Part shown: positions 23,837 through 34,947 of the stretch, piece by piece
How positions within the stretch are numbered: the stretch's first letter is position 1
Layout of the letters: the number at the start of each line of letters is the position of its first letter
DNA from: Tricholomella constricta
Lineage: Eukaryota > Basidiomycota > Agaricomycetes > Agaricales > Lyophyllaceae
Length of the DNA: 64,000 nt
Direction: 5' to 3'
Assembly: GCA_013368375.1 (NCBI GenBank)
Contig: JAACJP010000001.1
Coordinates: forward strand, 2,170,001-2,234,000
Position numbers and translations under genes: made by a program
The notes under the pieces: generated by a model
What the model saw: the letters and a program-made list of their open reading frames with translations, nothing else
Databases searched by the model: none
What the model was told of the DNA's origin: nothing

Positions 23837-26800
23837 TCAAAAGGTCAAGCGACCGTTGATACCCACGTCCACTGTACGCCACACACACTCCGAACATCAG
23901 CTCTGCTCCTGGGTGACGAATGAGAAAGAAAACGTACCGTGCATGCTAGGAAGCCTGCTTGTGTTCTGCCGCGAAGAAGGTGTCTGGCGGAGCTGCCGGA
24001 AGTCGTTGTTGACGTACGTCTTCGTGAGGCCGGTTGTGGGCACCTGGGAGCGGAGGAGCGCAGTCGGCGGGGAAATGATGAGGCCGAGGATGTCGGGAGT
24101 CTTGGCGCCGTTGGGCGGGGTGGCAGGGGTTGGAATGTTTTGTCGCATTAATTCATCGAGGTCGTGGATTGAGAGCTTGAGTGTTCGAGGAAGGGCAATC
24201 GTTGGTGGAGGGAGGTATTCGTCTTCGTCGATGGAGAGGGTGGAACGAACGGTTTCGAGGGCGGGGCGCTTGTCAGACGGGAGAGAGGCCAGTAGGGAGG
24301 AGAAGAAGGAGGAGAGAACGTCTGGCGCAATGCCACAAAGAGTGGTTATTTGAGTGTCGGTTGTTCCTGGTAGCCATTCAAGGATCGAGAGGAGGATTTC
24401 TGCAGTCGAAGAATTCAATTCTTTAGAGGCAAGAATAGATAGTGTCTGTCCAATTTCGAGCCGAAGCGATCCTAAATTTATGGAGCTCAGTGGCAAGCTG
24501 CCAAGAATTCTGTAGCTGGCCTCTAGAAGTGTAGTTGGGCGATCAACTTGACGAGAAACTCGGAGTGCAGCCAGTAGGATCGTGGCCTGGAGGTCTGAGT
24601 TGAAATAACTTGATGATGGGGCGAGAACAGCAATGAGATCTTGGAGAGATTTTGAGGTATAGTGGCCATCAAACAATGCCATTATACAAGCATTGAGAGC
24701 AGTTGACAAGTCGGGGGTCTTAGCAATAGTGTTTAAGCACCACTTCGATGAGCTCGACGAGGGTGTGGCCAGATCGAGGATAAATTGAAGAGAGAGGGTC
24801 ACTTGATACTGAAGGACAATTTCAGCGTTCTCCACACCTGAATGACAAGTCAGGGTCTCTATCGTCTTCGTGATGTCATCGAGCTCCTGTATGAGCAGCC
24901 AAGCGCCGATACCAATCACGTCGTCGTCTAGCCTAATCAGCCGTTTCACGAAATGACCTCTATTTTCCGGGTCCAGGAGGCGAAGGAAAAGCCGTATCTC
25001 GTCGAGGACATCCGGAATGATCGACGTGACCCAATGAGACGGGCCGCCCTCGTCATACAGCGTCGCACTGGGCTCGGGAAGAATATGCTCGACCATGGTG
25101 AACACCTGCAGAGCATGATATGCGGGATCCCGGTCGCCGCCGTGCCCGGCGTGCTGGAGCAGCGTCCGGAAAATGACCTCTGCACCTAGCCTACCAGGCT
25201 CTGCCACGACATCAGGACCTGAAAGCGCGCATACGAGATCGAGGCAGGCTTGGCGAGTGCCCCGGGCAGCCATACATGCACGACTCGTCTGCGAGTACAC
25301 CATATCCGCCGCGTCTGTGCATGCAAAGATGTTGGCTGCAGCAATAGCCAAACGGCGCATTGCGCGGGCTGTGAGCAGAAAAGCTGGTGCTAGAAGGGTG
25401 ATGAGCCGGAGCAGGTCATCTGCGGTCAGAAACAGCTGGTCGGCGACGGCCTGGTTCATACACGGGGGCGGCGAAAGAACGAAATGCCCGTTCAGATCGC
25501 CACTGACGCCAACGAGGATGTCGATGAGGCACGCGATGATCCCGGGTGATCGCTCCTCCCAGAAGGCTTCGAGAGTCCGCCATTCGCCTTTTGGATCATC
25601 CAGCTCGCGTTCGATGATGGCCAAGGAGACACGCAGAGTGCGTAACCGCCGGAGAGAAAGTGGATGGTCACTCGAGAACACGAGCTCCTCCACGGCTGCC
25701 GGTAAGCCATCTTCTGATACGAGCGCGACTTTGCGCATTGAGAGTAGTTCGTTCTCCGCGATGAAAGAGAGTGGTGCTTTGAGCGAAAGGATGGTTTGTA
25801 CTAAGTCCTCGTTCAGAATGGCCAGCGGAGCTTTGGCAAGGTCGAAGATGACTTTCTCGGCCAAAATCCCCGATCGCCTGGGTGGGTCATTGTCTGAGGT
25901 AATCCATTCAAGGCGGCGCGTTAGCTGACGCAGAAGCATTAAATGATTGACTATCTTCGATGCAGACAAATTAGGAGAGACGCTGAGTGTGTGAGATTAG
26001 TTATGCCCACCTCGCGGTAGCCGTCTACCCCCTGCCATAGATGCAGGACGGCAAGCGTTTGTTCGCGACAAACGTCATTGCCGAGACTATCCGCCCATGC
26101 GAAAACAGCCAAAACACTAGCTACACCAATGAAGGCCCTGACCAGTGCGATGAAAGCGTCATGTGAAGGTATGTTCATCTTGTTGCGAAAATGCAAGGGC
26201 GAATGACATTGTAGAGCTGCCAACACAGCATTTTCGGCCAATTTGGTGACGATATCTTCATGCAGAATCATAGACTCGAGCCAAATCCCCATCATTTGCT
26301 CTTCGGCACCTACTTCCTTGAGCATATTCCACGATTGATTGAAATCTCCACGTGTGTTGGACAATGCGTCTTCAAAGCACTGCCAGTCACGAATCCTCGA
26401 GGAAAGACGTCGCGCAGCCAGCTGACTGAGGTTGTCTGTTCGGGAATTATCTTGTAATTGCTGCAAATTATCAAGAAATTCTGGAGTGTTCATGTGACGA
26501 GCTACGTCAACATTCGTAGCGGCATCCAGGAGGCAAATTAGGATTTCTTCGTCCATATTCTGGGCAGCGAAAAGAGATCCAAAATCTAAATGGTGCTAAA
26601 AACAAGGTGAGGTTAAGAGGGGAGGTATTGCATTGAATCAACAGACCAGAAGGGCACGAGCTACGCCTGGATGTTGAGATGCCGACATGCTAAGGAGCTT
26701 GGCTATCTGGTACGCTTGGTCACTGTTCTGATGACCAGAAATTCAGGATATCGACAGCTGCTACGATAGGGTCACCAACCTGGGGGGCAGAGATGCAAGT

Positions 26801-27631
26801 GGAAAGTCGGGCAGCGAAAGTCACCAAATCTTCATCCAAAGCATCGTCTCGCACAGGTTTGGAGAGCATTTCGATGGCGATCTCAAGGGTTAGCTCCTCG
26901 TCGCTTCGAGCCTCCAAGTCAGTATGTAGATACGGAAACTCGGGCAAGTCCCAGTCATCGTTTGATGGCTTCAGGCAGAACATCAGTCGAACAACAAGTG
27001 GAAGCGGGGGCGAATCGGGGATCATGGCCAGCAGCTGTTTCGCAAGGATGGTTGGATCAGAAGCGTGTGACGGGTCTACAGCTGTTGAGAGAGGAATTGG
27101 ATCTACAGAAGGCAGAGGTCGTGCTTCGTACTTTTCTGCAGGAGGAGTGATGTCCGTAACAATATCACCGTATATTGCCATCGAGAGCATGTCGAACTTT
27201 CCCTTGACGATCATCAGACGCGTTGCATACTGTACGCTGTTAGCAAATGTCCACATAGACGCGGACATAACGCACGTCGGTGCCCATGTCGACCGTGAAG
27301 TCAACCTGCCCACCAGGGTAGGCAATAACCGTTGGAACGAGAGCATTTGCCACGCGAGGCTTGTCTTTCCCGTCGGCCTGGGCAATCGGATGTGCATTGA
27401 GAAACACTTCTAGAAAGAAGGCCTCTGGCTCCGTCTGACTGTGTTCCGTCAGACCTGCATGAAGAGTTTGAATGAAGAGACATACGCGACAACTTCGGGG
27501 GCATTGGCAAAGGGCTGAGCGCCGCTGGGAAAGATACAAATGGAAGATATACGGACGGGGGCCGTAAAACGGATTGCAGCAAGGCTGGACTGGCCCTCTG
27601 GGGAGACGGTGCACCAGTGGAGGAGGCCCAT
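23837..27631 (-). CDS. Virilizer/VIRMA-like protein, putative m6A writer complex scaffold
   Basis: Seven exons: 27631-27486, 27438-27276, 27229-26780, 26727-26647, 26595-26011, 25954-23938, 23871-23837; 1158 aa. The first 150 residues (MGLLHWCTVSPEGQSSLAAI, then RFTAPVRISSICIFPSGAQP, EAFFLEVFLNA) match the virilizer N-terminal domain: a beta-sandwich opening with a short WCT motif, V(R)ISSI and a PxGxxPF turn. The remainder is leucine-rich helical-repeat sequence with no signal peptide or membrane segment, compatible with an armadillo-like scaffold. In animals and plants VIRMA organises the METTL3-WTAP mRNA N6-adenosine methyltransferase complex. The last intron (23872-23937) is inferred from strong GTACGT and CGTACAG sites; reading through it instead ends at 23897. 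Without the N-terminal match this would be an unknown helical-repeat protein. Confidence 0.68.
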
Positions 27632-27759
27632 GTTAGTCTGGTCGAGAGCACTGACAGGCGATCGCAAACAGGCTCGGCAAAGTCCGAGTGAACCGACGGA
27701 AGCGCAGTCCTCTCTCGTCCCGCCTGCGATATCTTTCCACTTCTTCCCTCGACCCCAGC
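27632..27759. promoter_or_regulatory. Divergent promoter, VIRMA-like / ORM
   Basis: Only 128 bp separate the two start codons, so both genes must share this region or have promoter elements inside each other. It is CT-rich on the plus strand (ATCTTTCCACTTCTTCCCTC just before the ORM ATG), a common fungal start-site context. Confidence 0.5.
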
Positions 27760-28677
27760 ATGAGTCGCTCGACGACAATCAAACTTCCCGTCCTTGATAT
27801 CTCTGCAGCTTCTCCGCGTACTACTCTCTCTATGCGAGGACGGGCCCGGAGTGGTAGTATCGTCAAGGTGGAGCAGGTTGGCGACCGTTCGATAGAGGAA
27901 TCTCTCGACCGGAGTGCCTACGTTAATATCAATGCAGACTGGGTCAATGCGAAAGGTATGTATCTACGACCATCTGCTTCTCATGCGCTGATGTCCATCC
28001 ACCAGGCGCCTGGCTCATACACGTCGTTCTAATATTTTTCGGAAAACTCGTCATTGACACTATCCCGGGTATGACTCAACAGATAAGTTGGACAACAGTC
28101 AATCTGGTGTATCTCGCAGTGCGTCGCAGAGAGAACTTGCATGAATTTGAACTCATCCCGCTATAGCTCTCCTACTTAATGTTCCATTGGGTCACTGGTA
28201 TACCCTTCGAAAACGACCTACATGGTGGAGCTTATGACGACCTGACATTATGGGAGCAAATTGACGATGGGGCTCAATATACACCTGCGAAGAAATGGCT
28301 TTTTACCGTTCCCATTGGATTGTAGGCGCCTCCTCTAATTACCGGAAGCACCCATCCTAACTTCACCAGGTTCCTTGCATCCACTCATTACACCAACTAC
28401 AACCCATGGCTATTCGCCGTCAACCTAACAGCGTTAATCCTCGTTTTGATTCCCAAACTGCCCCAGGTACATTTTCACATTTGACGCTTTGTAATCGCTT
28501 ACCGGGCCCTAACGGCGCCGAAATTTACAGCTCCATCGACAGCGAGTGCGCTTCATGTCCGAAGATCTTTCCGGAGCTACAACCCCTGTTACTCCCAATT
28601 TCCCTCCCTCCGGCACACAGTCACCTCTGTCAGAAAAGCCTGGACTTGTTGACATCAACGAACGACACTTCCAGTAA
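27760..28677 (+). CDS. ORM/ORMDL family ER membrane protein
   Basis: Five exons: 27760-27955, 28006-28118, 28167-28321, 28370-28466, 28531-28677; 235 aa. The core is unmistakable: SAYVNINADWVNAKGAWLIH, IPGMTQQISWT, LSYLMFHWVTGIPFENDLHG, LTLWEQIDDGAQYTPAKKWL, HYTNYNPWLFAVNLTALILV. Orm proteins are four-helix ER membrane regulators that hold serine palmitoyltransferase in check and so set sphingolipid synthesis. The N-terminal 60 residues are Ser/Thr/Arg-rich (TLSMRGRARSGS), the region phosphorylated in yeast Orm1/2. It is divergent from the VIRMA-like gene and converges with MTD1, 209 bp apart. Confidence 0.95.
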
Positions 28678-28886
28678 CGCCCACGGCTCTTCGGTGGCTC
28701 TCGACATTTTTTTCGCCATGGCAGCCATCAAGCAGACAGTGTCTTCTGGAACGAAGTAAAGCACTTCTCATATCCACCCAATGCATTGTATTTCATACAT
28801 CGTAGAATCAACCGGAGACTTACCCCCTCATCCCTAGTCGCGCATCTACCTACAGCGCTCTCTATTTGGCTATATAATATACTCAT

Positions 28887-30418
28887 CTATTGCGAAGACG
28901 CCATCGACCCCTCTGTGTATTGTTGGAGACGCAACCTGTGGAGTCGCATGGGGTCGGTGTCAAAGAAGCGATCATGGCTCATAACGTACAAGTTGCGGAG
29001 GAGCATCAATATCGTGACTTTTCCGACAGCCGGGATGTACAGTGACGCCTGTCCGCGCACGCTGTCTGTTAGTACAGGTACGTCGTGAGTGGTGAGCGGT
29101 GATGCGTACCTTGTCGCGTACGTCCTTCTCGAAGTTCTTGTCCGCCGCCACGTTCAAGCACACGCACCCGTCCTTGAGCCACTCGGTTTTCACCTTGTAC
29201 GTGGCGCTCGGGACGGCAGAGACCACAACGTCGGAGAGGGCCAAGCATTCTTGGAGTGTAAGAGTGCTTGGCCTCACGACGTGGCGGGCGTGATATCGGC
29301 GTGTGGCCTCTGGCTCCGTAGTGCTCTCGACGCGGGGACGCTTGGTGTACTCCTGCAACCGACAATCATGGCATGACGGCCCAGCGAACAATAAAGAGAG
29401 AGACATACCTGGATGGAGTCAATGTCTACGGAAAAGACGCGAGCACCATCGTTGGAGAGGAGCGCAGCCAGTGGGCGGCCGACCACTTCAGATCTGCCAA
29501 GATCAATGGGCATCACATGGGGCGGGAACAGACTGAGGGGTGGGCGGACCGGTTGATCACAGTGATGATTTTGCCGTAGGCACGATCGCCGTACGGCAGG
29601 ATTGTGTTGTACACTCTAACATACTCTAAGCTTTTGACGATGGCAAGAGGTGTGCAGGGGATTATAGACTTGACCGTGCCGGCAGGAGGCTGATCCGAGT
29701 CTAGAGCAGTTGTTAAGGGAGGCGATGGTGGTACAGATGACAAGAGAGAGGTGGGCTTGATAAAGCGAATGCTATCCGGGTAAGTGAGCGGATGTAGACT
29801 TTGGACTGAAAGTCTCTCAAGCTCACTTGTGATATAGATTGTAGTGGAATTTGACGTGCAAGCCCTCGACGTCTTTGAAGGGGGACACGATCTACAGAAC
29901 TATGAATATGAGATGTAAAAATCTGGGCAGATATTACCTGCTGGAGGTAGTGATCCTGAGGTCCTGTTGATTAGATTCACGCGTCCAGCTCACAAATAGG
30001 TTCAAACCTGTTGTGCACCGAAAATAGGGAAGTAAACCTTTTAAAAAAAAGATGGCAACAATGACAGTTTGATTGCTTCTGCCACAAAAATAGGCAAGGT
30101 CCATACCATGATGCCGTCCACGCTCTCATCCAAGTTAGCCTCAATAATCGCCTCCTCGACTCCCTCTCCCTCGCCAAAATCACTTGAAACAGCAGCTCCA
30201 GTCGTCTTCAGGACAAACTCCACCCCGAGCTCCGCGCACTGCTTTTTAGTGAACTCGGCGTAGTGCCTGCTAGGCGCAGACGAGGTCGCGAGGATCCCGA
30301 CGAGCTTCGGGGCGCGTTTGCACTCCGCGAGAGACGACTTGACCTCGTCGCGGAATGCAGTTGCGATTGGATCAGCTTTCAGCAGAAGGCCCTTGCCCTC
30401 GACGACAGCTGCAGACAT
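28887..30418 (-). CDS. MTD1: NAD-dependent methylenetetrahydrofolate dehydrogenase (MTD1)
   Basis: Eight exons: 30418-30107, 30037-30008, 29955-29938, 29891-29827, 29771-29550, 29493-29409, 29352-29110, 29048-28887; 378 aa. Monofunctional cytosolic enzyme oxidising 5,10-methylene-THF to methenyl-THF with NAD, feeding purine synthesis. Seen motifs: GLLLKADPIATAFRDEV, PKLVGILATSSAPSRHYAEF, FGAQQDHYLQQIVSPFKDVE, IIPCTPLAIVKSLEYV, then the Rossmann part KIITVINRSEVVGRPLAALL and NDGARVFSVDIDSIQEYTKR, and CVCLNVAADKNFEKDV. Exons of 30 and 18 bp are required; the 18-bp exon codes only for DHYLQQ. I start at 30418 (MSAAVVEGKG); an upstream in-frame ATG at 30484 would add 22 residues not typical of the family. 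Confidence 0.93.
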
Positions 30419-30642
30419 GGCGTCGCGTATACCAAAAGAATTGGGCAGAAGAGTGATTTGGGAAGGTAAAATTTCGTCGATCACGATTAGATGGAATAAA
30501 TCTTATCTACTGATCGTCATTGGTCAATTTACGACAAGTATATGCTAAGTATGGGCATCCTCCTAATTACGCAAAAAACGAAAGGGATACGCATGGTGGT
30601 AGAAATACAACGATACAAACAGTTCCATAACCTCAGTTGAGG

Positions 30643-31584
30643 TCAATCGTCCCCATGAGCGAATCCATTTGGCTGGCGCGGGACCGGCGGCACCTCGGGA
30701 ACGGCCTCCCCCTCTCCCTCGTCGTCATCTTCATCCATAAGTTGTGCAGCGCGCTGTAAACGTGCATCAGGTATAGTAAAAAGAAGCCATCAGCCACGAG
30801 CATACCTTCATCGCTTCCGCCTCGTTGGAGTAGTGCCTGCCGCGTGCACGCACAAAGGCAGCATGTTTTGCCGCAGCTGAGCATTTCAAGGTCAGTTCAT
30901 GAACAAGGCAATAAACAGACAGCTAAGACACGCACTCTCCTCGTCCATTTCCTCGTCGTCGACCTCCACCTGTTCGCCCGGTTCGCGCGAATCAGCCCTG
31001 ATTTCCCGGCGCGCCTCATTTGGCAAGCTGAAGCTCGTGCTCCTGCTGGACGCCCCACTCTCAGAGCGTCCAGAGACCGACCCCGACCTTAAAAGGCTCG
31101 AGATGGAGGTCCGGCGCGACGACGGCCCGGACGTGTCTGCTCCTGTTGATGAAACGGACATCTGGGGAGACCCAGTCTCTCGCTCACGGTTGGGTGGTAT
31201 ATAGTGGCCATCCAAGTCAAATCTCGGGATCTCTAGAGGGGCGTCAGTTAGGTAGCAGAGATCTCCAAGATCGGACCACGAACCGCCCTCGACCTCGTCT
31301 GTCTCGGCATTGTAGCGAACATATGGGGTCTTGGGTTCTGTAATCTTCATCAGACTGTCTTTCTGGATTTCGGTCAACGCGAGGTTCTCTTCGTCCCATT
31401 GTAGACTACTGTAGACGCGGTCTTTGGATTAGATACTCCTGCGTTGGGGGAACAGAGCTTACTGTGAAGGTGTGCCAGGTGGTTGCGGCGCATTCTTGAG
31501 AATGCCTTTGGGTTTCCGCTGTGAAGCTGAGCGGGGAAGCGGAGACAGATGAGGGGGGTCCTCGATAACCTCAACGTTGGACAT
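30643..31584 (-). CDS. Protein phosphatase 1 inhibitor 2 (IPP-2/Glc8 family)
   Basis: Four exons: 31584-31463, 31408-30936, 30876-30806, 30753-30643; 258 aa. The N-terminal RKPKGILKNA is the inhibitor-2 KGILK motif contacting PP1. The middle LQWDEENLALTE and ITEPKTPYVRYNAETDE match the conserved segment holding the Glc8-type TP phosphorylation site. The RGRHYSNEAEAMKRAAQLMD helix near the C-terminus is the part that docks over the PP1 active site. The rest is acidic and Ser-rich, as expected of an intrinsically disordered regulator. It ends in a short Glu/Pro-rich tail (GFAHGDD). MTD1 follows 224 bp downstream on the same strand. Confidence 0.9.
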
Positions 31585-31767
31585 TATGGTGATAGGGTCG
31601 TAAATGGACAATGAGAATAACGGAGATAGTGATTCTTCTATGATAGTGGAGTGGAGAACACCCCTAGTCGCCGTGACCCCATTATGTAGGTACCATTAGG
31701 TAAGACGCGGAGGTCTAGACCCCACGCTGAACCAACACCCCCTGCATGTTCTACTGCTGGAACCTAC

Positions 31768-33106
31768 CTAAGACTTGATCATTGGCACAATCTTCGTACG
31801 CACAAAGTCCTCCAGCGTCCCATATTGCACGCCAAGATCAATGAATATTTGCGTCGGAAATGTCATATCAGGATAAAGGCCATGGTTTTCCTGGTAAATG
31901 AATGCATTCGTCACTGGAGAAATGAATTTCACATCATCATTCATAATTCGTTGAGGAACTTACGATCACGGTGCCATCGTTGATCTGCGTCTGGTCTACG
32001 CCATCGGTCAGTGGTGCACTCATACTAACGCAGGTGATAAACAAACATGATGGTATGGCGTGTCTCCATTCCTGTTTGCTTCTCAATTTCGCGCGATACC
32101 TGGCCCCATGTGCCGCGCCAGGAACCGACGGGTTGGATTGTATGGTTCAGGGGGTGTTCCAGCAAAGGTTTGTCAAAGGAACGGAAGGACTCTGCAATGA
32201 CAAGAGCCGAGGGCCCCAAGTCGCGTTCTACCCACTGAGCGACAGTATATCATGAGATATGAGTGTTTGAACGATAACGTGGACAACTCACTGTGAAAAC
32301 CATCGGTTTATCCTTGCCCACGACATAGCCCCAGACTTGTTACGAGCAGAGTCAACCAAGCGAAAGTCTAAGCAAAGAGAGATTTACATTCAAGCTTTGC
32401 GCCGTCATCTATCTTCTTTACCAAAGGCCAGGAGTGGACGTTATCGATGAAAGCTGCCGTGCTCATATAAACAGCGGGGAGACCAATGGATGTAATGTAA
32501 TCATTTGTGCGCGCCTTCGCTGTAAGACCACCATTTTATATTGTTTAGTGTCAAAATTCCTGTCGAACTATTCACCACTGACCGTCATAGAGTTCTATCC
32601 CTCCCAAACCCATGTATTCCTCGCCAACGTAAGGGAGTGTCGAAAAAAGGAAGAGTTGCACATTCGATTCCTTCGCAGCGTCCGCTTGCAGGACACCCTG
32701 TTCATACTCTCCAAGCGAGTGATCGTAGTCTTGATGCCACGGAGGAATCGTCACGCTGAAAGCCTGCAGCTCTATTGAGATCACGACCTCAAATCAATCA
32801 AACAGTCCTAGAGATGGACGTACCGCGTATGCACCTTCAAAAGCCCGGAGAAGTGAGGCCTTATCTTCAAAGTTGCCCTTCACAATTTCCATCCCCTCCT
32901 TTGCAAAGGCCTGTGCGGTTTCACCGGCAGGATTGCGGGTCAGGACGCGAACGTGCCATTTACCAGTGTTGTGGAACGCGCGAGAGACAGCGCGCCCTTG
33001 GGCGCCGGTTCCTGTTACAACAGTCTGAGTTTGACATGAGGCTGATTACATCGTTCGAGGACGTTGGAAGGGAACATACTATGATTGGCTTCGTAGTGGT
33101 AGGCAT
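31768..33106 (-). CDS. NmrA-like NAD(P)-binding protein
   Basis: Exons 33106-33080, 33024-32824, 32763-32583, 32519-32388, 32335-32292, 32234-32043, then probably 31990-31964 and 31890-31768; 308 aa in this model. The N-terminus MPTTTKPIITVVTGTGAQGR has the Rossmann GxxGxxG. RAFHNTGKWHVRVLTRNP, KGNFEDKASLLRAFEGAYA and SIGLPAVYMSTAAFIDN follow the NmrA/HSCARG pattern. These are atypical short-chain dehydrogenases that usually bind NADP as redox sensors rather than catalyse. The last two junctions are uncertain: the acceptor at 31940-31941 instead of 31891-31892 would add a stretch reading TNAFIYQENHGLYP but breaks the frame. The C-terminus LGVQYGTLEDFVRTKIVPMI fits the family. Confidence 0.82.
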
Positions 33107-34155
33107 TATGATTTAAGATCGAAACAACTCCTCACGAAGGGCTTTAAGCGCGCTTGATTCAGAGGCGCGACAGGGCGACATGTCCATGTTTCCCCGTTGT
33201 GATATCCCCATACGTCGTGAATTGATTTGAACAAGTATGTCTTTGAGATGGCGACAGCATCCGCGCGTTCAGCATCAAGGATTCAGAGAGGTTTGGGTCA
33301 TGGGCGGAAGAGAAATTGGATCACGCGGTATTGTGACGAGGTCATGATATTAATAGCCGAATCAAGCAAGATGTACCTGCTTTCCCTGATACATAACGAG
33401 CTGAGCTCAATGAAGCGCTTCAATAACGATGAAACGGTCAGGCTTGCCGCTTGTAATTGTTTTTGTTCAGGGATCAAATTTTTGAACTTCCTTGCGAGTG
33501 GGTTCTAAAAATACAAACGATACTTATCCATTCTGGATTCCAAGTAGAATCTGGTGTAACCGGCCAAAGTGGAAGGCTGGTTGCGGCCTAATCAACGTAT
33601 TACCTCGGAATATGTTACGGAACTGAGAAGTTCCAGACTACATAACACTGGATGTACAAGTCAGATACAGTGAACATACACTTACTCAGAATGTCTCCTA
33701 GATCCGCTTGATTTCCTTCGCCAGGTTCACGAGTAGTTACACCGAATATAAAGCCCCCGACACGTGGAAATAGTGAATTCTGGACCTGTGCACAATCGCA
33801 ACGTAGCAAATATTGATAGCCAGCAACAATCGGGTCATTGGTATCGAGTAAAGGTGCATGACAAGATCACATCATCTTCCATTGAGAAGCACTGCAAAGA
33901 TATGTTATCCAGCCATTGGTCCCGGTCATGTGTAACTTACAGCATCCAGATCGAATTGGTGTGTCCTCCAAAGCAATCGATCTTCGCGAAGCCGAAGCTG
34001 TGCTCGACCTCTACTGTCAATCAACTGCTTGGCCCGGGAGCAGCCAACAAGATGGCGCGACCACTGACGCTTGTCCATGGAGGTGAAGAATCGAAGTCCA
34101 AGTCGACCAAGCTAGAAAGAGGTGTGCCGCAGTGCATGTGGAAGGAAGACGTTAT

Positions 34156-34331
34156 GCGAGGTTATGCGGTTGGAAAGATCGAACACATCAAACAAAGTGA
34201 TGAACAATCGAAGTGCAAGCTAGATGATACTGCGCCTCCGAGTGCGAGGTTATGCGGTTGGAAAGACCGAACACATCAAACAAAGTGATGAACAATCGAA
34301 GTGCAAGCTAGATGATACTGCGCCTCCGAGT
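34156..34331. repeat. 88-bp tandem duplication (two copies)
   Basis: Copy 1 is 34156-34243 and copy 2 is 34244-34331. Both start GCGAGGTTATGCGG and end CGCCTCCGAGT. I see a single difference (AAGATCG against AAGACCG), so the duplication is recent. Confidence 0.93.
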
Positions 34332-34572
34332 CACCTAGATCGTCAGTTCCAAAAAAAGCATGGGCAGGCCGTAGCTTTCACCTTTTTCTTGCGTTCGAAC
34401 GTTAGTCAAGATAGGAAAATCATGCAGAATTTCGTTGATGTCAACATTGGTGGCATGCCCGATCACGATGACAAGACTTCCATTGACATCCAGCGGAAAA
34501 AAGGTGCACTGTCCTGTAAGGAACTTGAAAGCGGCTTGGGCGTTGCACCAAGGGTGCGGCGCGGCACGGTAA

Positions 34573-34592
34573 ATCCATCCATCCATCCATCC
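34573..34592. repeat. ATCC microsatellite
   Basis: Five ATCC units in a non-coding stretch. Confidence 0.8.
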
Positions 34593-34947
34593 TCCAACTG
34601 GCCACGTGGGTTGATCAGTGTGTCCAATCCAGATCATCGCCACCAGTTGCCACCCCTCGCCGAACTGATATGGCTCTGCCTCACGTTTCATGTCTCTAGC
34701 GCTCCTGACATATTGAAGAGTCTCCATTGGCTTTTACTGGCGGGCTTTGCGGGCTTTTGTCTCCATCTCCCTCGGTAGCATGAAGTCTTTCAAACATGTA
34801 TCAGTACTTACGTTCATGAATAACGCGTTATGACGGCAGTTCTATTCAATCAATCCTCGCATCTTTGCTGATCGGGCTCTGTCAAACCGTAAGTATTTCA
34901 ACCAACCGCAACCGGCTACTGTCAACTCCCCCAATCGCTCTAAAACC

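Larger units (their letters stand above)
33107..34947. other. Gene-poor stretch with an 88-bp tandem duplication
   Basis: About 1.8 kb without a convincing gene. The open frames at 33764-34288 (+) and 34335-34727 (-) match no family I know, and the first is partly made by the repeat at 34156-34331. A five-unit ATCC microsatellite lies at 34573-34592. This may be decayed sequence; I see no terminal repeats of a mobile element. Confidence 0.45.

Noticed and set aside
25173..25928. 251-codon open frame on the plus strand
   Set aside because: Lies entirely inside the long VIRMA-like exon on the other strand and has no family features.
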